58,897 bases of DNA from Bacteroidota bacterium (GTDB lineage: Bacteria > Bacteroidota > Bacteroidia > Bacteroidales > Prolixibacteraceae). A program made the translations under genes and the position numbers. The DNA lies in NCBI GenBank assembly GCA_030698405.1, contig JAUYMU010000120.1, positions 1-58,897 on the forward strand. The letters are read 5' to 3'. The notes beneath the pieces were generated by a model. The model ran no database searches. It worked only from the letters and a program-made list of their open reading frames with translations, and had not been told where the DNA came from. This document shows, piece by piece, positions 34,065 through 44,212 of this stretch (position 1 is its first letter; the number at the start of each line of letters is the position of its first letter).

Positions 34065-35675
34065 ATGGCGACCAATAACTACGACATGCTGGTTCAATTG
34101 GATGAAAAGCTGTTAAACAAGGCATTGGCGATGGTTTATTACAAGGGATTTTTGAAATTTGAAGGAGATTACAATTTCGTTGATGGTGTCCCGGAAGAAC
34201 TTCTCGGATTTACAAAAATGAAGTATAAACTTCAGATGAAAAGTGAACCATTCGTTGATTTAAGAGCCCAAAACGAGGTTTATATCCGCATTTCCGGAGC
34301 GTTAAACCTCATAGTACTAACCGGAATTCCAATCAGTTTGGATATTGAACTGAATGTAAAAACGTATGCTGAATTTGATCTGGGAACCCGACACCTAAAT
34401 TACAAGGTTCACAATGTTCAGATAATCAGCCTGATGCTGAACGATAAAATCCAGATGCACCGGAATTTTATCTCAAAACTCAACCAGATTTTTAGCATTT
34501 TGCTCAACGACTATTTCAAGAAAACGGTTAAAGTTTTTGAAATTCCGGTGGCCATACAAAATCTGGACTTACCAATGATGCCCGACAATGAAAGCTCAAA
34601 GCTGCCAGTTTCGCGTATTGATGTTAAAATACTGAACAACCAGACGCTGGCTGTTGGGATCAATTTCTTTAAAGATTCGCCAACAGCAAGTCTTTCAGGA
34701 CAATTTACCGATGGCAGGGAATTGTATTTCGGATTAAAAGAATCAACCCTAACCGACATATTTAATTTCTGGTGGGACAAAACCACTTATGACAAGACCG
34801 AAGAATTCGACGGACAAACCAATATCAGTTTTGATCCTACTATTGAAAAAGGTGTTGACATTGCTACCCGCGCCATCTCACTTGGCTTTATTGAGTCGGA
34901 TACCAACTACGAAAATGTAGTTCTTAATTACGGCGGAACCATCCAGATCACCCAGAAACCTGAGTTTGATTTCCTCAGTGGAAACTTAGTAAAATTGAGC
35001 AAACTGGTAATTAAAACCGATTTGTATGCAAAAATAACTGCCGATGTATTAAAAGACATCTACCTCGATACCAGCTCTTTCATCCCGGATAAAATTACTC
35101 CATGGGAAGACGACGTCAAGTTAAAAAACATAAACAAGCGAAAAGAGCTGGTAAGTATTAAAGATGCTTTTGATTTGGAAATAACCGATGCTGAAGGCAG
35201 GCTTGTGTTGAATGCCGACAATCAACTGGTTATCAAGATTCAAAAAGCTGATTTCACTCTTGAATTCAAACGCAAAAAATCAGGTTTTTCAAAACGAATG
35301 TGGGAGAAATTAATGACTTTTATAAAAGAACGGGTAATCGAAAAAATTCCTGAAATTGTATTGTCCCCTTCATTAATTCTTTCCAAAGTAAATATTTACG
35401 GTTTCACAGCAGCAATTGCCGAGACTTCGCTCGCGATTATTCCGGATGAAATAAACATTCATACCAATATTATCATCAACGAATTGAAAAGTTTGCCGGT
35501 GGCTGTACCGCTATATATTGCCAATAAAAAGTCTAAGATCATCCACAAATTTGAATGTCCTCAGGTCGGCGACATCGACCCGAATAACAGAATTGGATAT
35601 TTTGTTATTTACGAAGCTTTGAGCGAGCATTACAAAGCATGTAAATCATGTCTGAATGCCTATCACATTGTTTAA
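34065..35675 (+). CDS. Unrecognised protein A with C-terminal Cys/His motif (possible TULIP-like fold)
   Basis: This is a 536-residue protein without signal peptide or membrane segment, so probably cytoplasmic. I do not recognise the family. The N-terminus YDMLVQLDEKLLNKALAMVY and long runs of alternating hydrophobic strands resemble tubular lipid-binding (TULIP/P47-like) proteins; this is only a fold impression. A central block (IFNFWWDKTTYDK, ISLGFIES, DTSSFIPDKITPWEDD) is shared with the next gene. The C-terminus carries IIHKFEC followed by YKACKSCLNAYH, an H-x3-C...C-x2-C pattern like small Ada-type metal-binding modules. The next gene is 18 bp away and paralogous, so the two products may work as a pair. 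Confidence 0.7.
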   Translation: MATNNYDMLVQLDEKLLNKALAMVYYKGFLKFEGDYNFVDGVPEELLGFTKMKYKLQMKSEPFVDLRAQNEVYIRISGALNLIVLTGIPISLDIELNVKTYAEFDLGTRHLNYKVHNVQIISLMLNDKIQMHRNFISKLNQIFSILLNDYFKKTVKVFEIPVAIQNLDLPMMPDNESSKLPVSRIDVKILNNQTLAVGINFFKDSPTASLSGQFTDGRELYFGLKESTLTDIFNFWWDKTTYDKTEEFDGQTNISFDPTIEKGVDIATRAISLGFIESDTNYENVVLNYGGTIQITQKPEFDFLSGNLVKLSKLVIKTDLYAKITADVLKDIYLDTSSFIPDKITPWEDDVKLKNINKRKELVSIKDAFDLEITDAEGRLVLNADNQLVIKIQKADFTLEFKRKKSGFSKRMWEKLMTFIKERVIEKIPEIVLSPSLILSKVNIYGFTAAIAETSLAIIPDEINIHTNIIINELKSLPVAVPLYIANKKSKIIHKFECPQVGDIDPNNRIGYFVIYEALSEHYKACKSCLNAYHIV

Positions 35676-35693
35676 CCCTTCAAAAAACAGATC

Positions 35694-37409
35694 ATGAAAA
35701 CAGCAGGATATGATGTCGTTTTGTTGCTCAATGAAAAATTTCTGAGCCAAATTTCAGGAGCGCTTTTATACAATGGCTTTTTTACTTTCTATGGGCATGA
35801 AGATTTGAGTACACGAATAAAACCTACCCAATTGGCCAAAATCCCGGCTGATTTGCGCAGTTTCCTGAGACTTGGTTATCGGTTTAAGCTTAATTATGAA
35901 CCATTTATCGATTTTCAGGAAAACAATAAAATAGGTGTTTCTTTTGATGTCAGATGTTATTTCTGGTTTTGGGATGGCCTTGAAGTAAAATTCGATTTGG
36001 CCTGCTCGGTTGTGGTGCCGATTGACATTGATGGCGCTAAATTCTGTCTCAGGTTTGAAACCTGCGAAGTGAAAGAACTACGGATCAAAACCCAGTACAC
36101 ACACGACGAGTCCATTACATTGGTGATCAATCCGATAATTGAAAAGGCAATTCATGCCTATTTCCAGAAGAAGGAAAATCATTTTGCCATTGATCTGCCA
36201 ACCATCGAAACTTACCTCCCCTATACAAAAAAAATTGCTGCCCATAAAGTTCCGATTGAGCTGAAAGCATTAAAAACAGTCAACTCGGAAGCCATGGTTG
36301 CAGCATTTAACCTGTTTCACTATACCGGAGGAAGAGAGGCTGATTTAACCGACTTTGCCCGGAATTGCAGTGTCGGGATTGCGGTTTCGGAAATGGCCAT
36401 GAATAAAGTATTTGACTTTTTCTGGGAACATACGTATTGGGACAAAAGCTTCAGGAAAACTGAAACTTTTCACATCAATCTGGTGGATGACATTTTAGGT
36501 GTTGTTACCGATATCGCTGATTTTGTGATCGGGACAGGAGTAAAATTTGCCACTTTGGGCTTTATTGATACCGAAATAAAATACCTGGGAAGCGATTTTG
36601 AATACACCATCGATATCGACTTCAAGAACAAACCTACATTCGACATTATGGCTGGTAATCGGGTAGCCATTTACAACCTCGGGTTCAATTTATTTGTCAG
36701 GCTAAAAATGTACGTAACCCTTGAAGGCAAGATAAAGCTCGATACCTCCGGTCCGATACCTGACAAATGCACTCCGTGGGAAGATGACATTACCATTTCG
36801 ACCACCCGAAAAACAATTAAAGTGTTCGATATCGGTGTTCCGATTAAAAACATCCTCATCAGAAATTGCACCGGGAAAATATCGTTAAGGGAAGAAGAAA
36901 ACGTACTCCAATGTAAAGTCGTCGATTTTGATTTCAGGTTGTCCGATTTTGTACCATCGAATTGCGTCTTCTTATCGTTACCGGCCAAAGTTGCCGATTT
37001 ACTAATAGCCAAATACAAGCAGAAAATTATTGATGCCGTTCCACCTTATGTGGTTTCTCCAAGCTTTTCATTCAACATATCCAAACTGCTCGATAAGGCC
37101 GATGACAAACTGCCCGTTGATCTGCCAGATATTCCGTGGAAAATAAATGTGGATGTAAAGAAACTTGAAATTACCAATTCCGAGGCAATTGTAGCTGCCG
37201 ATGTTTACTTTAAAGAGTTGAATGAAGTGATTTCTCCGGTTCCGAAATATGTGGTAAATGTGAACAACAACGAAATCCATAAAGCAGGCTGCGACTCTAT
37301 AATGGATACTTACGAAGTACACCAGCGTGGTTATTACCTGCTCGAACGAGCATTAAAAAAAGATTACGACGGATGTAAAAAATGTCTCCCAGCCTATCAC
37401 AAAAAATAA
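35694..37409 (+). CDS. Unrecognised protein B, paralogue of the preceding gene
   Basis: This is a 571-residue soluble protein with the same layout as its neighbour: YDVVLLLNEKFLSQISGALLYNG at the start, VFDFFWEHTYWDKS and LGFIDTE in the middle, LDTSGPIPDKCTPWEDD at about 350-366, and a C-terminal IHKAGC...YDGCKKCLPAYH. The Cys/His spacing is kept while most of the sequence has diverged, which suggests old duplication and a structural or metal-binding role for the tail. No catalytic motif is visible. It is 18 bp from protein A on the same strand. A possible TULIP-like lipid-binding fold is inferred from strand pattern only. Confidence 0.7.
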   Translation: MKTAGYDVVLLLNEKFLSQISGALLYNGFFTFYGHEDLSTRIKPTQLAKIPADLRSFLRLGYRFKLNYEPFIDFQENNKIGVSFDVRCYFWFWDGLEVKFDLACSVVVPIDIDGAKFCLRFETCEVKELRIKTQYTHDESITLVINPIIEKAIHAYFQKKENHFAIDLPTIETYLPYTKKIAAHKVPIELKALKTVNSEAMVAAFNLFHYTGGREADLTDFARNCSVGIAVSEMAMNKVFDFFWEHTYWDKSFRKTETFHINLVDDILGVVTDIADFVIGTGVKFATLGFIDTEIKYLGSDFEYTIDIDFKNKPTFDIMAGNRVAIYNLGFNLFVRLKMYVTLEGKIKLDTSGPIPDKCTPWEDDITISTTRKTIKVFDIGVPIKNILIRNCTGKISLREEENVLQCKVVDFDFRLSDFVPSNCVFLSLPAKVADLLIAKYKQKIIDAVPPYVVSPSFSFNISKLLDKADDKLPVDLPDIPWKINVDVKKLEITNSEAIVAADVYFKELNEVISPVPKYVVNVNNNEIHKAGCDSIMDTYEVHQRGYYLLERALKKDYDGCKKCLPAYHKK

Positions 37410-37612
37410 AATATTGCGTATAAGCGAATATGTGGTGAAGACGTGCATGTGGAATTGAAGTAATTAGTGGTGGATGGTTAAATAGTAGATCAGTATTGGA
37501 ATAGAAAAAACATTAAAATCGAAAGAGCCATTCAGGAATTCAGAAATTCAAGCAGTTCGACTTCACCCTTTTTTTGCTTTAAACTCTCCTGATTGTAATC
37601 CAACAGCAATTA

Positions 37613-39559
37613 TTACTTGTTTTCAATCACCATTCGGTTGTCAGCCATTCGGTTGTTAAATTGCTGTACAATGGCTTTCATCAATTGTTTATCTTCCTGA
37701 ATATCTACCGTTCCAAGCATATTATTCGTTAGCTCCGGGTCTTCTTCGCGGTTGTAAATGGCAGTAATCAGTTCGTCAGTCATGTAAACAACATGGTCGC
37801 CAATTAAAAACTGGTATGAATCCTGAATATAATTGATCGCGAACCGTTGGCTCTTCTTGTCAAACAAATTGTTTCCAAAAGCTATGTAAGGATGCGGATA
37901 ATTCAGGTAACTGAGCACAGTTGGCATAATGTCGATTTGCTGCGCCAATCCGTTATCAAATCCTTTCAGGCTTCCATCGGGTTTGTAAAAAACTATCGGA
38001 ATGGCAAAGCGATTTACCGAAGTGTAATACTCCTTTATATCCGAATCGGTTGCATGGTCGGCTGTTATTACGAATAAGGTATTCTTAAACCAGGGCATCT
38101 TTCGGGCCGAATCGAAAAATTTCTGAAGCGCCATATCGGTGTATCTGATGCATTTGTTCAGCGGAATTCTTCCCTCCGGAAATTTGCCTTGGTATTTCGC
38201 CGGAACATCATACGGATGATGCGACGAAACCGAAAAAATAGTGGTCGCAAATGGTTCCGGCAAACGATTCATCTCACGTGCAAAAAACTGAAAGAAAGGT
38301 TCGTCCCAGATTCCCCAGATGTTGTCGAAATCGGCATCGTTGCCATATTCATCGCGACCAAAATACTGATGAAAACCAGCAATTTTAGTGAATGCATCGA
38401 ATCCCATCGAACCATTGGGAGCCCCATGAAAAAAAGCGGTTTGATATCCCTGCGTTGAAAGCAGACTGGCGATGCTATTTATTTTATTTCCTGAACGTTC
38501 TGAAATTACATACGGCAGCACCAATGCTGGAATACTTGCTGTAACCGATGGAATGGCGTCAATTGATTTTCGCCCGTTGGCAAAGGAATTTGGGAAAACA
38601 AGGCTTTCGTGAATCAGCGAATCCAGAAAAGGTGTGTAACTGCGGTCGCGCGGGTCTTCAAGTTGCGGGTTGAGCGAACCCACAAATGCCCGGCTGAAAC
38701 TTTCCAGAATAATGATTACCACATTGTCTTTTCGAAATTCGCCAACGCTGTCGGGCTTAATAACAGGTGAATAAATACGGCTTAATTCTTCTTCGGAAGT
38801 AAAAAAACTTTTGTGCTCGAAAGCTTTTTTTCCCCATGTTCTGAAAATACAAAACGGAGTATTTTGGACCAGCGACATTTCCTCCGGAGTGTTTACAAAT
38901 GCTCCGGCATTGTTCATATTTATGGGGCGGGTACTGTGCCGCCAACCTCCCCGCATTCCAATGACTGAAAGAACGAACACGATAAAAATAACCGGTATTC
39001 CTGAAAGAAAATATACAAACGGATGCCTGAATTTAAATGGCCGTGGTTTTAACAACGAGTAAAATCGGGAAAGGAAAAACATCAAAATGATGAGGATTAG
39101 CGGAATATACCAGAAATCGTAAAAGAACCGCATGATCAGGTTCGTATTTCCGGCATCAAACGCAGCAACATCGAACATACTGGCAGTGGTGCGTTTCAGG
39201 ATATACCGGTAATAAATAATGTCGATCAGATTGAATGCAATTCCAACACCGTTGACAATCATAAAAAGCCATTTCAGGACTTTTTGGTACCAGTTGTTGA
39301 ATTTGAAATGAAAAGGCAAAAGAAACAGCAGCATATAAACCACATTCAGGTACAGCAATGCGCTGATATCGAACATCATTCCTCCTTTTAGGATGGTCAG
39401 GAAAGATAAAAAAGTGACTTTGGGGAATGACGCCGTGTTGAAAAGGTAAAACAAAATACGGCAAAACGAATAAAATCCCATCAGGATTGCAATCCTATAT
39501 ATTAAAACCAGGTATTCGTTGGTTTCGTATTTTTTCGTGTTAAACCGGTATTTCAACAT
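37613..39559 (-). CDS. LtaS-like membrane phosphoglycerol/phosphoethanolamine transferase family protein
   Basis: This protein of about 648 residues has an N-terminal membrane domain of about five segments (first 210 residues) and a large extracytoplasmic alkaline-phosphatase-superfamily domain. NVVIIILESFSRAF supplies the first metal Glu, NGRKSIDAIPSV has the likely Ser nucleophile (Thr in LtaS), and FVITADHATDSD gives the Asp-His metal pair. In Gram-negatives this family decorates envelope glycans or lipids with phospholipid-derived groups. I prefer the Met at 39559, because the one at 39571 would leave almost no leader after the predicted promoter. It is divergent from the export cluster. 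Confidence 0.87.
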   Translation of the reverse strand: MLKYRFNTKKYETNEYLVLIYRIAILMGFYSFCRILFYLFNTASFPKVTFLSFLTILKGGMMFDISALLYLNVVYMLLFLLPFHFKFNNWYQKVLKWLFMIVNGVGIAFNLIDIIYYRYILKRTTASMFDVAAFDAGNTNLIMRFFYDFWYIPLILIILMFFLSRFYSLLKPRPFKFRHPFVYFLSGIPVIFIVFVLSVIGMRGGWRHSTRPINMNNAGAFVNTPEEMSLVQNTPFCIFRTWGKKAFEHKSFFTSEEELSRIYSPVIKPDSVGEFRKDNVVIIILESFSRAFVGSLNPQLEDPRDRSYTPFLDSLIHESLVFPNSFANGRKSIDAIPSVTASIPALVLPYVISERSGNKINSIASLLSTQGYQTAFFHGAPNGSMGFDAFTKIAGFHQYFGRDEYGNDADFDNIWGIWDEPFFQFFAREMNRLPEPFATTIFSVSSHHPYDVPAKYQGKFPEGRIPLNKCIRYTDMALQKFFDSARKMPWFKNTLFVITADHATDSDIKEYYTSVNRFAIPIVFYKPDGSLKGFDNGLAQQIDIMPTVLSYLNYPHPYIAFGNNLFDKKSQRFAINYIQDSYQFLIGDHVVYMTDELITAIYNREEDPELTNNMLGTVDIQEDKQLMKAIVQQFNNRMADNRMVIENK

Positions 39560-39582
39560 TCTGTCCTTCAAAATTAAGAATG

Positions 39583-39614
39583 CAAAAATAGCAGCTTATT
39601 TGATTTGTAACAGA
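39583..39614 (-). promoter_or_regulatory. Predicted promoter of the LtaS-like gene
   Basis: On the minus strand TATTTTTG (39583-39590) matches TAnnTTTG, with TCTG (one mismatch to TTTG) 20 nt upstream at 39611-39614. Transcription would begin near 39576. Confidence 0.45.
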
Positions 39615-39788
39615 AATATGATGGTTTTGTAATAAAAACTCATCCTCTCATCTCACCATTTTGTCGTTAAAATTCACTCTTCTATCGAAAGAAAGCTTTA
39701 AAAATTCTCTTTTTTGTAACTTATAGCCACTTGATTAAACCTATTGAAAGAAATCAAGTCATAGAAACCGTGAACTAATTTTTTACTT

Positions 39789-40682
39789 GTGAAGATAACC
39801 ATTGAAAACCTCAACAAAGTCTATCCCAATGGCAACCATGCACTAAAGGATGTGAACCTTGAAATCAATAATGGCATGTTCGGCTTACTGGGTCCCAACG
39901 GGGCTGGTAAATCGAGCCTCATGCGCATATTGGTAACTTTGATGCAGCCCTCGTCGGGAATAGTAAAAATGAATGGTTACGACCTGACCAAACAACGCGA
40001 AGAAATTCGCTCCATGCTGGGTTATCTTCCGCAGGATTTCCGCTTTTTTTCACACCTTAAAACTTACGAATTTTTAGATTATGCCGCTCGTCTGGCCGGA
40101 ATGACAAACAGCAAAGAGCGCAAACTGGCTGTCGATAAAATGCTTGAAGAAGTTGGTTTGTTCGAGGCGCGCGACCGTCAGGCCAACAAACTTTCAGGAG
40201 GAATGAAACGCCGCCTGGGTATTGCACAGGCGCTGATCAATCATCCGAAAATCATCATTGTTGACGAACCAACCACCGGACTCGATCCTGAAGAACGCAT
40301 CCGTTTCCGGAATTTACTGTCAACCATTTCAACCCAGGATGTAATTATCATCCTTTCGACCCACATTGTTGGCGATATTTCGAGCTCGTGTACCGACATG
40401 GCGCTGCTCAACAAAGGCGGTTTGGCATTTACCGGCTCGCCTGATGAGTTGGTTAAACTTGCCGACGGAAAAGTGTGGCTCATTCAGGCAACAGAAGAGG
40501 AATACCTCGAAATCAACGAAAAATATCCGGTTATTTCCAATGTTCCCAACAGCGAAGGCTGGGAAATTCAGGTGGTGGCTGATGCGATTAACGGTTACAG
40601 CGGGCAAAACATCGCCCCCAATCTGGAACATGCTTACGTTTACTTTATGGAAAGTAATTTAGACCAATGGACTAGCTTATAA
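39789..40682 (+). CDS. ABC-2-type transporter ATP-binding protein
   Basis: This 297-residue ATPase has Walker A GPNGAGKSS at 35-43, Q-loop LPQDF near 80-84, signature LSGGM at 135-139, Walker B IIIVDEP ending at D159-E160, and the H-loop STHIV. It starts with GTG, close to the beginning of the conserved domain. The C-terminal 80 residues end APNLEHAYVYFMES, typical of ABC-2 exporter ATPases. The next gene encodes its probable permease. Its sequence is clearly paralogous to the ATPase domain fused to the RND pump downstream (shared FGLLGPNGAGKS, FLDY, ERIRFRNLL, DISSSC). Confidence 0.93.
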   Translation: MKITIENLNKVYPNGNHALKDVNLEINNGMFGLLGPNGAGKSSLMRILVTLMQPSSGIVKMNGYDLTKQREEIRSMLGYLPQDFRFFSHLKTYEFLDYAARLAGMTNSKERKLAVDKMLEEVGLFEARDRQANKLSGGMKRRLGIAQALINHPKIIIVDEPTTGLDPEERIRFRNLLSTISTQDVIIILSTHIVGDISSSCTDMALLNKGGLAFTGSPDELVKLADGKVWLIQATEEEYLEINEKYPVISNVPNSEGWEIQVVADAINGYSGQNIAPNLEHAYVYFMESNLDQWTSL

Positions 40683-40722
40683 ACATTTACGATTAGACAA
40701 TTTACTATTTACTATTTAAAAA

Positions 40723-40862
40723 ATGCGGCTGCTTGGAACAATCGTAAATTGTAAATAATTAAATTGTAAATAAAATACTTGACTATTAAACCATTGACTA
40801 TTAAAATGCGGCTGCTATGAACAGATCAAATCGTAAATCGCAAATAATTAAATCGTAAATAA
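40723..40862. repeat. Two direct copies of a 50-57 bp AT-rich unit, 83 bp apart
   Basis: ATGCGGCTGCT followed by GAACA, ATCGTAAAT and AAATAATTAAAT blocks occurs at 40723-40772 and again, with a few changes, at 40806-40862. The repeat fills the 185-bp gap between the ATPase and permease genes. No gene lies there. Confidence 0.7.
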
Positions 40863-40867
40863 CACAG

Positions 40868-43800
40868 ATGATATCCCTTCATAACATCACATCAATTGCC
40901 AAATACGAAATTACCACGCTTCTGCGCAGTTGGTTTTTCCGGATTTTTGCTCTGTTGGCCATGATCATTTTGTTCTTTTTCAACATGGCGGTTCTGACCA
41001 TGAACCAGGGTAATAATTGGGACATGAAAGCCATTTCATCAGCCATACCATACGTCAACCTCTTATTTTTAAATACTGTTCAGGCGATTATTGCCATATT
41101 TCTGGCTTCCGATTTCCTGAAGCGAGATAAAAAACTGGATACCACCGATGTAATTTACATTCGCTCTATGTCGAACGGCGAATATGTGGCCGGCAAAACC
41201 ATCGGGAACCTCGTTGTTTTCATTATCCTGAACCTGATTATACTTACGGAAGCGCTTATTTTTAATCTGATAGCCGAAGATGTGGCCGTAAACTGGCTGG
41301 CCTACATGCAATATTTCCTGATCATCAGTCTGCCAACCCTTATTTTCATTCTCGGACTTTCGTTTTTCGTGATGAGCATCCTGAAAAATCAAGCAATTAC
41401 TTTCATCATTCTGCTTGGTTATGTGGCAATTACGATATTTTACCTCAACACAAAATTCTATTATCTGTTCGATTACATGGCATACAGCATGCCTTTGCTG
41501 AATTCAGATTTCATTGGGTTCGGCAATCTTCCAGCAATAATCGTTCACCGCGGAATGTACACCTGTTTTGGAATCGCTTTTATTTTCCTGACAATAACCT
41601 TGCTCAAACGATTGCCGCAAAGCCCGTTCAGCAACAAGATCACGATATTTCCGGCACTGGTATTTTTTGCAGCCGGTATCTGGCTCGGAAACAAGCATGT
41701 TTCCACATTTGTTGAAAATCAGGAATTGCGTGAAAACATGCGTTCGCTCAACGATGCCAACCAAACAGTTTCGCGTTTAAAAGTTGAAAGTTACAGCATT
41801 GAACTTGGTCACAAAGGCGAAAATATTGACGTAACAGCAAAACTAAGAGTGAGCAATCCGCTTCAGGAAACAATCAATCAATTTGTTTTTAGCCTGAATC
41901 CGGGACTCAAAATAAGCAAAGTCAGCTTTAACGGACAGGAAATTGAGGCGAAACGCACACTTCATCTGATTGATTTTTCAGGATATAAACTGGAACCCGG
42001 TGAAACTGCCGAAATTGAATTTACATACAGCGGCAACCTGAACGAAGCGGGCAGTTTTCTGGATGTGGACGATAAAACACTTCAGGAATCTTTCAGGGCA
42101 AATATGTTCCAGATCGACAAACGTTCGGCCATTGTTTCTCCTGATTTTGTTTTGTTGACCCGCGAAAGCAACTGGTACCCGATTGCAGGCACCGGTTTCG
42201 GAAAAGAAAACAAACAATGGATGAAGAAACAATTCAGTAAATTTGAAATTTCAGTAAATACAAAACCCGGACTAACAGCCATTTCGCAAGGCAAAGTGGA
42301 ACAAAAAGACGGCACATTCTATTTCAGAAACAAAACCAATCTGCCGCAGATATCGCTGATAATAGGTAACTACACCCAGAAAACCGATACAATAGACGGA
42401 CTTGAATTCAATTTATTCCATCACAAAGACCATGATTATTTTTCCGGTTTTTTTGAGCCGGTTAAAGACACCATTCCTGATTTGATTGCCACTGCCCTGA
42501 AAGATTACGAGCGCAAAATCGATATGTTTTATCCGTTCGAACGCTTTACGATCGTTGAAGTTCCGCCGCAGTTTTATTCCTATCCGCGCACTTTAATTGC
42601 CGAAAGGGAACAAGTTCAGCCTGAAACCATTCTTTTTCCTGAAAAGGGATTGCTGGTTGCCGAAGCCGACTTTGCTGGCAGTCTAAAACGAATGGAGCGC
42701 TGGGGTGGCAGAGGAGGCGATGTTCAATCAACTCCGGAAGAGAAAAAGATAATGGCTTTCAATAATTTTCTGGCGTTGTTTACCCAGACAGCTGCACGCC
42801 CCGATTTTAACAGAAGTCAGGGTGAAGTGCAGATTGACGAAAAGGCCAATCCGCTGTATGCTTTCCCTTTATTTTATAACCACGCCTATTTCGTACAATC
42901 TGATCAATGGCCAATTACCGACCGGATTTTTGAATCGTACCTGCGACAATCTTCAGAGTCGGGAGCACAGGGATGGATGCGCAATATGCAGGGAATGACC
43001 GAAAATGAACAGGCCAACCTGGCTTTGCTCGATTATTCGTTTGCCGAACTTTTGGACGATCCTGAAAGAGTGAAGATCATCGACAATGTAATCCAGCTAA
43101 AAGGGCAGGCACTGTTCTCTATCATCAAACGCAAGGCTGGTGACGAAGCATTCGACGATTTCATGTTTAATTTCCTGAAAAGTATCCGCTTTAGTTCGAC
43201 GACCATCGAAGATTTTAACACACAGATTCAGCAACAGTTCGATACCGATTTGCTGCCATACATGGAGAAATGGTTCAACAGCAAGGAATTACCCGGATAT
43301 TTGATTGGGGGCGTAAAAGCCGTAAATGTGCTCGATGGCGACCGGCTGAAAACGATGGTTAAGTTTAAGATAACCAATACTGAACAAACTGAAGGGATCG
43401 TTTTGGTACAATTCAGAATTGGCGAAGGCGGTGGGCCAGGTCGCGGACGGTTTGGCGGAGGCGGTGCAAATATGGAAACCATCAGCAAGCTCATATACCT
43501 CGAAGGAACGCAAACCAAAGAAGTGAGTTATCTGCTCGAAGGTACGCCCCGCAATATCACCATCAACACCCTTACTTCACGCAATATTCCTGCTGAACTA
43601 ATGCTTCCGCTCGAAAACATCGAACAGGACACCAAGGCGATTCCGTATGAAGGCGAAAAGTTGGTCGATATTCCTGTCCGTCTGGCTGAAGAAGGCGAGT
43701 TTATAAGTGACGATGAAGATCCAACATTCCGTTTTACTGTTTCCGATGATAAAAGTCTTTTGCAAAAATTACTCATAAAGGAGGAGCAGACCAAGGAACG

Positions 43801-44212
43801 CTTTGTCGGGTTCAATACATGGCGCGCACCACGAACCTGGCGGGCAACTACCAACAGCAGTTTCTTCGGAAAGTTTATCCGTTCGGCACATTACGTGAAA
43901 TCGGGCGATGGCAGTAAAAAAGCAGTGTGGAGCATTCCGATAAACGGTAACGGAACTTATGAAGTGTTCAGCTACCTAACAAAACCAAGTCAAAGAGGTC
44001 GTCGTGGCGGGCAGGACGCCGGTGGGGAATATACTTATATCATTTTCGGTGAAAGCAGGGAAGAAGTAATGATTGACCTTAAAACAGTGGATGACGGATG
44101 GAACAGTTTAGGTACATTCTATTTTTCGGGCGATACCGTTAAAGTAGAATTGGGCAATAAAACCGCAGCACAGGTAGTGGTGGCCGATGCGATAAAATTG
44201 GTGAAGCAATAA
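40868..44212 (+). CDS. ABC-2 permease fused to inactive M1-peptidase-like domain and golvesin-like C-terminal domain
   Basis: This is a 1114-residue protein. The first 270 residues or so form an ABC-2 permease with about six membrane segments (first at 20-45). After a large N-terminal sandwich (SIELGHKGENIDVTAKLRV onward) comes an M1-aminopeptidase-like region (SNWYPIAG, YERKIDMFYPFERFTIVEVP). The zinc motif HExxH is missing where the family places it: the sequence reads GLLVAEADFAGSLKRM. A helical part with NLALLDYSFAELL and VRFRIGEGGG-type glycine-rich loop follows. The last 120 residues, FGKFIRSAHYVKSGDG through VVVADAIKLVK, resemble the golvesin C-terminal domain. It pairs with the ATPase upstream. 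The periplasmic part is probably a binding or structural scaffold, not a peptidase. Confidence 0.82.
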   Translation: MISLHNITSIAKYEITTLLRSWFFRIFALLAMIILFFFNMAVLTMNQGNNWDMKAISSAIPYVNLLFLNTVQAIIAIFLASDFLKRDKKLDTTDVIYIRSMSNGEYVAGKTIGNLVVFIILNLIILTEALIFNLIAEDVAVNWLAYMQYFLIISLPTLIFILGLSFFVMSILKNQAITFIILLGYVAITIFYLNTKFYYLFDYMAYSMPLLNSDFIGFGNLPAIIVHRGMYTCFGIAFIFLTITLLKRLPQSPFSNKITIFPALVFFAAGIWLGNKHVSTFVENQELRENMRSLNDANQTVSRLKVESYSIELGHKGENIDVTAKLRVSNPLQETINQFVFSLNPGLKISKVSFNGQEIEAKRTLHLIDFSGYKLEPGETAEIEFTYSGNLNEAGSFLDVDDKTLQESFRANMFQIDKRSAIVSPDFVLLTRESNWYPIAGTGFGKENKQWMKKQFSKFEISVNTKPGLTAISQGKVEQKDGTFYFRNKTNLPQISLIIGNYTQKTDTIDGLEFNLFHHKDHDYFSGFFEPVKDTIPDLIATALKDYERKIDMFYPFERFTIVEVPPQFYSYPRTLIAEREQVQPETILFPEKGLLVAEADFAGSLKRMERWGGRGGDVQSTPEEKKIMAFNNFLALFTQTAARPDFNRSQGEVQIDEKANPLYAFPLFYNHAYFVQSDQWPITDRIFESYLRQSSESGAQGWMRNMQGMTENEQANLALLDYSFAELLDDPERVKIIDNVIQLKGQALFSIIKRKAGDEAFDDFMFNFLKSIRFSSTTIEDFNTQIQQQFDTDLLPYMEKWFNSKELPGYLIGGVKAVNVLDGDRLKTMVKFKITNTEQTEGIVLVQFRIGEGGGPGRGRFGGGGANMETISKLIYLEGTQTKEVSYLLEGTPRNITINTLTSRNIPAELMLPLENIEQDTKAIPYEGEKLVDIPVRLAEEGEFISDDEDPTFRFTVSDDKSLLQKLLIKEEQTKERFVGFNTWRAPRTWRATTNSSFFGKFIRSAHYVKSGDGSKKAVWSIPINGNGTYEVFSYLTKPSQRGRRGGQDAGGEYTYIIFGESREEVMIDLKTVDDGWNSLGTFYFSGDTVKVELGNKTAAQVVVADAIKLVKQ

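Noticed and set aside
40868-44212. Active M1 aminopeptidase
   Set aside because: No HExxH motif with downstream Glu is present; only the overall fold sequence is similar.
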